Positions 1-4,662 of a stretch of 23,138 bases of DNA are shown here, piece by piece. Positions within the stretch are counted from its first letter, which is position 1; every line of letters starts with the position of its first letter. The translations under genes and the position numbers were made by a program. Source of the stretch: RGIG4097 sp937885645 (GTDB lineage Bacteria > Bacillota > Clostridia > Christensenellales > CAG-917); assembly GCA_937885645.1 (NCBI GenBank), contig CALABJ010000015.1, forward strand, positions 1-23,138, written 5' to 3'. The notes under the pieces are model-generated. The model saw only the letters and a program-made list of their open reading frames with translations, was not told the origin of the DNA and searched no databases.

Positions 1-74
1 TGATGTTCTGTTAAAATGATAGGAAACAACTGCCACAGTTCTTCTAAACTCATTTCGGTTAATTTTTTGCTCAT
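1..74 (-). CDS. GrpB-like family protein, N-terminal fragment (runs off the left edge)
   Basis: An open frame reads from ATG at 74 down to base 1 and continues outside the window. Its 24 visible residues begin MSKKLTEMSLEELWQLF. A 'xLxEMSLEELWxLFPIxLxEH' opening is, from memory, typical of small Clostridia GrpB-family (UPF0157, nucleotidyltransferase-like) proteins. The start is supported by a GCAGGTG ribosome-binding sequence about 7 nt upstream. It lies 54 nt downstream of the GNAT stop codon on the same strand, so the two are probably co-transcribed. Only the first turns are visible, so no catalytic residue can be checked and the family call is tentative; the existence of a gene here is likely. 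Confidence 0.5.
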   Translation of the reverse strand, partial: MSKKLTEMSLEELWQLFPIILTEH

Positions 75-128
75 TATACACACCTGCAAATTCTTATTTA
101 CCTAACTGTTCGACCTATTGGAATTTAT

Positions 129-572
129 TTAATTCTGTTTTTTCATTTCCATATACGGTAGAACATCGTATCCACGCTTCTTGTAAATATTCACAGCTCT
201 CTCATTCTCAACCTCAACCTCTAAACGAAATAACGAATTAGGATATTTACGTTCAATGAAATCAAGGAAATGGCTTCCGATTCCCAAACCGCGATACTCA
301 TCTTTTATGTATATATCTTCAATCCAAATACAAGCTTTTCCAAATTCTGTCGAGAAACTTTTTGCTAACATAGCGTATCCTTGGATGCGATTATCGTTTT
401 CAAAAACATACCCCTCAATATAAGGATTTTCATTTATGCAGTTGTCTATATCCGTATTGAATATATCTTCCGAACCATTTGTAAATACTGCTTCGGATGC
501 ATAAAATATTCTCATCATTTCTATAATCTGATGTCTATCCTGTTCTTCCATATATCTGATTCTACTTTTCAT
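129..572 (-). CDS. GNAT family N-acetyltransferase
   Basis: This 147-residue protein has the full length of a single-domain GNAT enzyme, which transfers the acetyl group of acetyl-CoA to an amine. The acetyl-CoA pyrophosphate loop is clear: strand WIEDIYI (about 83-89) followed by R-GLGIG (residues 94-99). The C-terminal motif B, with ENERAVNIYKKRGY at about 122-135, is also typical. The acceptor cannot be told from sequence; similar small enzymes acetylate drugs, polyamines or protein N termini. The ATG at 572 has a GAAAGG sequence just upstream and a sigma-A-like promoter at 611-639. It precedes the GrpB-like fragment. The gene is AT-rich like its left-end neighbours and unlike most of the window. 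Confidence 0.88.
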   Translation of the reverse strand: MKSRIRYMEEQDRHQIIEMMRIFYASEAVFTNGSEDIFNTDIDNCINENPYIEGYVFENDNRIQGYAMLAKSFSTEFGKACIWIEDIYIKDEYRGLGIGSHFLDFIERKYPNSLFRLEVEVENERAVNIYKKRGYDVLPYMEMKKQN

Positions 573-610
573 GCCTTTCAGTCCACAAATTCTTATTTAT
601 CGTTCAGTTT

Positions 611-639
611 ATTGTAGCACAAAAATCGCATTTTTTCAA
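611..639 (-). promoter_or_regulatory. Sigma-A-like promoter of the GNAT gene
   Basis: Read on the minus strand, TTGAAA (634-639) is followed by a 17-nt spacer and TACAAT (611-616). The GNAT start codon lies about 40 nt further on. Strong match by eye; no transcription data. Confidence 0.7.
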
Positions 640-705
640 TATCTTCGCCTGCCGTATAACGAAAAAAACCTTGGTAATATCTATCGTTCTGGAGTTGTTA
701 TATAT

Positions 706-735
706 AAAGAAAAGCCACCCTCGAAGGATGACTTA
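706..735 (-). terminator. Intrinsic terminator after the AbrB/ABC operon
   Basis: On the minus strand, GTCATCC and GGGTGGC can pair around a TTCGA loop (two G-U pairs) and are followed by TTTTCTTT. It sits about 13 nt after the permease stop codon, where the operon should end. Confidence 0.6.
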
Positions 736-747
736 ATTTAGTAATGC

Positions 748-1500
748 TTAGTTTGATTTCATTTTTCTTTTGAAAGCCACTATTGCCAAAATGAATGATA
801 CTATCGTATATGCAATAACAATAATTAATGGAATTAAAAAATCCTTATATACATCATTTATCCCATTCATTGTATTTTGAACAAGTTTTGTTGCATTTCT
901 GAATGGTAATATATTCATAAAAGTAATCATTCCTTCGCTTAATCCTTCAATTGGAAACCACATGCCAGATAGTACTGATTGGCCAGCAATAACAATTGAA
1001 GAAATGCCACCAATAGATTTTTCATTGCATAGGGATCCAAGCAAAATTCCTATGGCAATAAAAAGAAGGGATGTCACTAAGCTTATAAGTATCGCAAATA
1101 TCATATTGATGCTAAATATTGAAGAATCAATTATTCCGCCAACTAAGAAGAACAATAATGATTGGACAAATATAATCGGAATCATAGATAAAGCATATGA
1201 AAAAATAAATTCATATGATTTTGCATTGGATACATATAATCTTGTTAAAAAAGATGTCGATCTATCTATAGCAATTAGTAGTCCTACAAAGAGTGCAATG
1301 AAACTTTGAGCAAACACAACTATTCCTGGAGCCAAATACTTCATCTCAAATTGAGGTGTTAATTTATGGAAAATTAGATAAAACAATATTTCCATAAACA
1401 AAGGCATTCCCAAGGTAAATATTAATGACAGTGGATCCCTTAATATTTCTTTGAAATCTCTTTTTGTTAAAATGATAATTCTGGATAATGATTTTTTCAT
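748..1500 (-). CDS. ABC-2 type transporter permease
   Basis: This 250-residue hydrophobic protein is the membrane subunit of an ABC exporter. About six membrane segments are visible, starting near residues 25-45 and ending near 220-243, with a basic C-terminus (KRKMKSN). An RDPLSLIFTLGMPLFM stretch near residue 21 is the usual opening of ABC-2/DrrB-like permeases, which export drugs, lantibiotics or lipids. Its ATG overlaps the ATPase stop codon by 4 nt (ATGA), so the two are translationally coupled. With the upstream AbrB regulator this forms a three-gene regulator-ATPase-permease unit. The substrate is unknown. Codon use is AT-rich, matching the left-end block. Confidence 0.88.
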   Translation of the reverse strand: MKKSLSRIIILTKRDFKEILRDPLSLIFTLGMPLFMEILFYLIFHKLTPQFEMKYLAPGIVVFAQSFIALFVGLLIAIDRSTSFLTRLYVSNAKSYEFIFSYALSMIPIIFVQSLLFFLVGGIIDSSIFSINMIFAILISLVTSLLFIAIGILLGSLCNEKSIGGISSIVIAGQSVLSGMWFPIEGLSEGMITFMNILPFRNATKLVQNTMNGINDVYKDFLIPLIIVIAYTIVSFILAIVAFKRKMKSN

Positions 1501-2231
1501 GCTAGCTCACCTCCAGAAACTATTTCAATAAAAGAATCCTCAACATTTGTTTTGCTTGTTTTACTAAATAATTCATCTTTCGTACCAACAAACAACAGTT
1601 TTCCATCTTTCATTATACCGATTCTATCGGATAATGCTTCTGCCTCTTCCATATAATGAGTAGTTAGGATTATTGTCATCTTTCCTTTTAATTCATTTAT
1701 GGTTTTCCACAATTCGCTTCTAGCTATTACATCAAGCCCTAATGTTGGTTCATCCAAGAATAATATTTTGGGCTTGGAAATCAAAGCTAAGGCAATTGAT
1801 AGTTTTCTTTGCCAGCCACCAGATAATTTTGAAGCCTGCTTTTTGGCTATTTTATCAAATCCGAATGTTTCATAAATGGCTTTTTTGGTCTCATTTAATT
1901 CTAATTTATCTAGTCCAGATAATTTACCATAAAACTCAATATTTTCTTCAACTGTTAATTTTCTTGCAATAGCAGTTTCTTGCATAGAAATATCGATAAT
2001 TTCTTTAATTTTTTCTTCATCTTTCAATATCGAATAATCAAAAACTTTGGCATCTCCACTTGTTGGCTTCACAAGTGTTGCCAGCATTTTTATCGTTGTT
2101 GTTTTCCCAGCTCCGTTTATACCAAGTAAAGAAAACAATTCTCCTTCATATATTTCTAGATTTAATCTATCAACTGCTGTGACGTCTTTGTAATTTTTTG
2201 TAAGGTCATTAATCTTTATTGCTGTTATCAT
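1497..2231 (-). CDS. ABC transporter ATP-binding protein
   Basis: This is the ATPase subunit of the exporter encoded with the following permease. Counting from the ATG at 2231 (244 residues), Walker A is GINGAGKT at 37-44, the Q-loop glutamine is near 84 (SMQE), the signature is LSGGW at 136-140, Walker B is ILFLDE at 156-161 and the switch histidine is H192. All catalytic elements are present. The frame stays open to a GTG at 2246, which is an alternative start. I prefer ATG 2231 because GGGTGG lies about 10 nt upstream of it. Either start overlaps the 3' end of the AbrB gene, so translation is coupled. The fold resembles DrrA/CcmA-type ATPases used in drug or peptide self-protection; the substrate is unknown. 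Confidence 0.92.
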   Translation of the reverse strand: MITAIKINDLTKNYKDVTAVDRLNLEIYEGELFSLLGINGAGKTTTIKMLATLVKPTSGDAKVFDYSILKDEEKIKEIIDISMQETAIARKLTVEENIEFYGKLSGLDKLELNETKKAIYETFGFDKIAKKQASKLSGGWQRKLSIALALISKPKILFLDEPTLGLDVIARSELWKTINELKGKMTIILTTHYMEEAEALSDRIGIMKDGKLLFVGTKDELFSKTSKTNVEDSFIEIVSGGELA

Positions 2232-2430
2232 TATTGAACATACCACCCATTAATTGATAAAATACATCGTCTTTAATTAATGCGATTCCCCTTTCCTTGT
2301 CACCCATCACCATTAAGGTGTCACCTTCTTTAATATTAAACATTTTTCTTGCTGCAGCAGGTATTGTAATTTGAGCTTTAGGTCCAACCTTGACACTAAC
2401 TATAAACCTATCTTCTTTTATATCTTTCAT
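2209..2430 (-). CDS. AbrB/SpoVT/MazE-type DNA-binding regulator
   Basis: This 73-residue protein is a swapped-hairpin AbrB-fold transcription factor. The diagnostic stretch is GPKAQITIPAAARKMF (residues 16-31) followed by NIKEGDTLMVMGD, the looped-hinge DNA-binding domain that works as a dimer. The C-terminal tail is short and rich in Asn/Asp and carries no extra domain. The ATG at 2430 has an excellent GGGGAGG ribosome-binding site. It is the first gene of the regulator-ATPase-permease operon and is preceded by a promoter overlapped by two identical 14-nt repeats, so autorepression of the exporter is likely. An AbrB-like protein paired with an ABC-2 exporter is a common arrangement in Clostridia. 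No toxin gene is adjacent, so an antitoxin role is less likely. Confidence 0.9.
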   Translation of the reverse strand: MKDIKEDRFIVSVKVGPKAQITIPAAARKMFNIKEGDTLMVMGDKERGIALIKDDVFYQLMGGMFNNDNSNKD

Positions 2431-2450
2431 TTATATTCCTCCCCAAATAG

Positions 2451-2483
2451 ATATCTTACTTTTCCTATTATATCTTACTTTTC
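2451..2483 (-). repeat. Two 14-nt direct repeats, probable AbrB operator
   Basis: The 14-mer ATATCTTACTTTTC (plus-strand reading) occurs exactly at 2451-2464 and 2470-2483, with start points 19 nt apart. One copy covers the spacer and edge of the -10 box; the other covers the expected transcription start. The placement is that of a repressor operator. The repressor is inferred to be the AbrB-like protein encoded immediately downstream. Confidence 0.6.
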
Positions 2484-2495
2484 TTACATTTTCAA
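2467..2495 (-). promoter_or_regulatory. Promoter of the AbrB/ABC operon
   Basis: On the minus strand TTGAAA (2490-2495), a 17-nt spacer and a perfect TATAAT (2467-2472). The AbrB start codon is about 36 nt downstream. Confidence 0.8.
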
Positions 2496-2537
2496 TTGTT
2501 TTTTATTAATATATAACAATTGATTAAATGTAAAAAG

Positions 2538-2573
2538 AAAAAAAGCCTTGATACAATGTATCAAAGCTATTGT
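2538..2573 (-). terminator. Intrinsic terminator-like hairpin
   Basis: On the minus strand TTGATAC and GTATCAA pair around a short loop, flanked by AGC and GGCT, and are followed by a T-tract. It would end transcripts coming leftwards through the tRNA-derived segment and so insulate the AbrB promoter. Confidence 0.65.
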
Positions 2574-2580
2574 GTCAATA

Positions 2581-2601
2581 TGGTGCAGATGAAGGGACTT
2601 G
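2581..2601 (-). repeat. 21-nt copy of the tRNA-Leu 3' end (att-like)
   Basis: These 21 bases are identical to 2766-2786, which encode the 3' half of the T-arm, the acceptor 3' strand and the CCA of tRNA-Leu. The flanks on both sides differ. A partial direct repeat of a tRNA 3' end is the usual footprint of tRNA-targeting site-specific integration. No integrase is visible in the window. Confidence 0.6.
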
Positions 2602-2712
2602 CTCCGCTTCGCTATCACGCCAAGGTGGCAAATGATGGGTGTCCACCATTTGTCGCAGACAAGCAATAAAATTTGCCATAGTGTCTGCGATACCCACCCG
2701 TTCAAGTCCCTT
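2592..2712. repeat. Palindromic non-coding segment between tRNA fragment and tRNA-Leu
   Basis: The ends AAGGGACTTG (2592-2601) and CAAGTCCCTT (2703-2712) are exact inverted repeats. Inside are two adjacent hairpins: CAAATG/CATTTG with TGG/CCA (2629-2652), and TCGCAGACA/TGTCTGCGA (2653-2661 with 2682-2690). TGGCAAAT/ATTTGCCA offers an alternative pairing. The right arm (2700-2712) repeats 13 nt of the tRNA-Leu T-arm in the opposite orientation. No convincing gene is present. It could be a decayed tRNA-derived element or a small structured RNA. Confidence 0.5.
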
Positions 2713-2728
2713 ATTGAGTAAAGTGTAC

Positions 2729-2765
2729 AAAAAAATGGCTTATGCCAAATTGACATAGCCATTTT
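2729..2765 (-). terminator. Terminator of tRNA-Leu
   Basis: On the minus strand AATGGCTATG pairs with CATAAGCCATT (one bulge) and is followed by seven T. It starts directly after the tRNA CCA end. Confidence 0.75.
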
Positions 2766-2853
2766 TGGTGCAGATGAAGGGACTTGAACCCATATGAAAA
2801 AAGCTTTCACTAGAACCTGAATCTAGCGCGTCTGCCAATTCCGCCACATCTGC
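2766..2853 (-). tRNA. tRNA-Leu, anticodon CAG
   Basis: The 88-nt minus-strand product begins GCAGATG and ends CATCTGC-ACCA, a perfect 7-bp acceptor stem with a genomically encoded CCA. The D-arm region reads TGGCGGAATTGGCAGACGCG, as in bacterial tRNA-Leu. The anticodon stem CTAGA/TCTAG encloses loop TTCAGGT, giving anticodon CAG. A long class II variable arm (TGAAAGC...TTTCA) and T-loop GGTTCAAGTCC follow. A sigma-A promoter lies just upstream and a terminator just downstream. Its 3' end is duplicated at 2581-2601. Confidence 0.95.
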
Positions 2854-2863
2854 GTCGTTTTGT

Positions 2864-2892
2864 ATTTTACAAAATCGGTGAGGCGTTGTCAA
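2864..2892 (-). promoter_or_regulatory. Promoter of tRNA-Leu
   Basis: On the minus strand a perfect TTGACA (2887-2892), a 17-nt spacer and TAAAAT (2864-2869). The mature tRNA 5' end is about 10 nt downstream of the -10 box. Confidence 0.8.
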
Positions 2893-2927
2893 TCTATTTT
2901 GAGGATTTCTTATTTTCAAGTTCGGTC

Positions 2928-2956
2928 TTTTCAAATAAATGTTGTTGTGATATAAT
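2928..2956 (+). promoter_or_regulatory. Extended -10 promoter abutting the start codon
   Basis: TGATATAAT (TATAAT at 2951-2956 with the upstream TG of an extended -10) and a weak -35, TTTTCA (2928-2933), with a 17-nt spacer. Only 6 nt separate the -10 box from the ATG at 2963, so the transcript should start at or next to the A of that ATG. Confidence 0.65.
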
Positions 2957-2962
2957 AACTCT

Positions 2963-3436
2963 ATGGTTTATCTTGACGAGCATTTGAAGAAATATCCTCT
3001 TATGACAACCCAGGACGTGGTCAAACTCTTTATGCAAGGGATTATGGGCCCTGCTCACCTTGTGGGGATACTTGACGACGTGGTGTGCCGTGTCACCACT
3101 GAATATGAGGATATGAAGGACAATGGCGTCAATTACGACCTTGTTGAAAGAGTCAGTGACCTATATTCTAGGGTGTATCTCAAGCCGTTTTTTGAGAAAT
3201 TTGGCACTTTCCTGCCCCTTGCGAAGGCTTTTAAGGAGTCCGCTCAAGAGGGGGATATATCTGCCCTGCACCACTCTCTCAACGAAATCAAACACAACTT
3301 CGACACCGATTTCATTGACAGATATATATCTTCAGGCAGAGTGCTCATATCCCACTCGGAAATCTACCGCAACAACTATCACCCTCACTACTTGGTGGTG
3401 GCAAACAATCTGATAACCGACCTCATAGGAGAATAA
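2963..3436 (+). CDS. Conserved hypothetical protein, probably leaderless
   Basis: This 157-residue soluble protein matches no family I can name with confidence. It has no signal peptide or membrane segment. The N-terminal HLKKYPLMTTQDVVKLFMQG and the C-terminal HSEIYRNNYHPHYLVV look like conserved blocks of a small uncharacterised Clostridia family. Several histidines (HSE, HPHY) and an 'MGPAHL' stretch near residue 28 could form an active or metal site, but that is only a guess. The -10 box ends 6 nt before the ATG and no ribosome-binding site can fit, so the mRNA looks leaderless; an internal ATG at 3002 has only a weak GAAGAAA upstream. It is followed after 1 nt by the DUF362 gene, so the two form an operon. 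Confidence 0.75.
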   Translation: MVYLDEHLKKYPLMTTQDVVKLFMQGIMGPAHLVGILDDVVCRVTTEYEDMKDNGVNYDLVERVSDLYSRVYLKPFFEKFGTFLPLAKAFKESAQEGDISALHHSLNEIKHNFDTDFIDRYISSGRVLISHSEIYRNNYHPHYLVVANNLITDLIGE

Positions 3437-3437
3437 T

Positions 3438-4298
3438 ATGAAAGCAAAAGTCTATTTCACAAAGGATATTACCCCCGAAAGTGTGCTCCGCCTCTACAAG
3501 GCGCTGGGCGTCAACCTCCCCGGCAAAGTGGCGGTGAAAGTCCACTCCGGTGAGCCCGGCAACCAAAACTTCCTCCGCCCCGACTTTTGGAGAGATATGA
3601 TAAACTACGTGGGTGGCACTGTGGTTGAGTGCAACACCGCTTACGCTGGCAAACGCAACACCACCGAAGCACACCTTGAAACCTTCCACAACCACGGTTG
3701 GGATGAATTCCCCATTGAAATTTTGGACGCAGAAGGCCCTGACACCATCCTTGAAATGAAAGGAAACGTCATACAAAAAAACTACGTTGGCAAGGGTATG
3801 GCAAACTATGACTCAATGCTGGTGCTCTCCCACTTCAAGGGTCATCCTATGGGTGGATATGGTGGCGCAATCAAGCAACTGTCCATAGGCTGTGCTTCCG
3901 CCTTTGGCAAGGCATATATCCACGGCGCAGGTGAGCCCGACAAACTTTGGACCGCCGACCACGACCTCTTCCTTGAATCAATGGCAGACTCCGCAATGTC
4001 CGTCATCGACTTCTTTAAGGGCAACGTTGCATATATCAACGTTATGAAAAATATGAGCGTGGACTGCGACTGCTGTGCTGTGGCAGAAGACCCCTGCATC
4101 AAGGATATTGGCGTCCTTGCATCCCTTGATCCTGTTGCCATTGACAAGGCTTGTGTGGACCTTGTCTATAACTGCGACGACCCCAAGAAAGGTCACCTCA
4201 TCGAACGCATCGAATCCCGCAATGGCACTCTCACGATTGACAAAGCGGCAGCCCTTGGCTACGGCACAAAGGACTATGAACTTATTTGTTTAGACTGA
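3438..4298 (+). CDS. DUF362 domain-containing protein
   Basis: This 286-residue protein belongs to the DUF362 family, whose function is unsettled. Many members carry iron-sulfur ligands. The conserved core is visible: VAVKVHSGEPGN (31-42), SHFKGHPMGGYGGAIKQLS (131-149), and GVLASLDPVAIDKACVDLV (225-243). A cysteine cluster, C210, C212, C213 and C220, could bind an Fe-S cluster or another metal, although a complete two-[4Fe-4S] ferredoxin domain, as found in longer homologues, is absent. The ATG follows AGGAG with a 5-nt spacer, one base after the preceding stop. Some annotations call such proteins 'Fe-S center protein'. The operon ends at the terminator at 4321. Confidence 0.85.
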   Translation: MKAKVYFTKDITPESVLRLYKALGVNLPGKVAVKVHSGEPGNQNFLRPDFWRDMINYVGGTVVECNTAYAGKRNTTEAHLETFHNHGWDEFPIEILDAEGPDTILEMKGNVIQKNYVGKGMANYDSMLVLSHFKGHPMGGYGGAIKQLSIGCASAFGKAYIHGAGEPDKLWTADHDLFLESMADSAMSVIDFFKGNVAYINVMKNMSVDCDCCAVAEDPCIKDIGVLASLDPVAIDKACVDLVYNCDDPKKGHLIERIESRNGTLTIDKAAALGYGTKDYELICLD

Positions 4299-4318
4299 CA
4301 AAACAAACACTTTATAAA

Positions 4319-4351
4319 TGAAAAAACGGACTGTGAAGTCCGTTTTTTGTT
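4319..4351 (+). terminator. Intrinsic terminator of the hypothetical/DUF362 operon
   Basis: AACGGACT and AGTCCGTT pair around GTGA, followed by TTTTTTG. The A-tract on the left would also let it work for minus-strand transcripts from the uridine kinase gene. Confidence 0.9.
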
Positions 4352-4390
4352 ATTTATCCTAAAATCCGTGTAAGTGCGAACATATCAAGA

Positions 4391-4445
4391 ACATGTCCCC
4401 CTTCCTCACGTGTTTCCCCCATTTGCCATTCGGCAAAGCCCTACG
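4391..4445 (+). repeat. Dispersed hairpin repeat, copy 1
   Basis: 55 nt matching 23084-23138 at 52 positions. It contains TTTGCC-ATTC-GGCAAA. In the other copy the stem reads TCTGCC/GGCAGA, a compensatory T-A to C-G change. No convincing reading frame crosses it. The element may extend further right, because copy 2 is cut by the window edge. Confidence 0.75.
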
Positions 4446-4662
4446 GACAGGGCAACACTCGGCGCGCGCACGTAAGTCGACGTCGCCTCATTATGTCACT
4501 CGTTGCGTTGGTGCAAAAAAATCACAGCGCACCCGCAACTTCGTACTTTCGTCTGGTGCTTGGCACTCGCTTCGGTCGTCGCCGCTGCTCCTCGCGTTTC
4601 GTCACGCAACAACTGAGTGCTTGTATAGGAAACCTCGTACAAGCAAAGTGCGTCACTAAACT
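4446..4662. repeat. GC-rich imperfect palindrome between convergent genes
   Basis: This stretch has no supportable gene. CACTCGTTGCG (4497-4507) can pair with CGCAAC-AACT-GAGTG (4605-4619). Inside are smaller inverted motifs such as GTTGGTGC and GCACCCGCAAC. A separate TGCTTGTA/TACAAGCA hairpin lies near 4618-4646. Open frames exist on both strands but are rich in Ser/Thr/Arg with no family signature. It is probably the remainder of the repeat element starting at 4391. Confidence 0.4.

Noticed and set aside
2209..2430. AbrB-like protein as an antitoxin (MazE-type) of a toxin-antitoxin pair
   Set aside because: The gene that follows and overlaps is an ABC ATPase with all motifs, and no small toxin-like gene is adjacent.
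2484..2934. Open frames on the minus strand across the tRNA-Leu region (108 and 64 codons)
   Set aside because: They run through the tRNA gene, its promoter and the palindromic segment, and their residues show no family signature.
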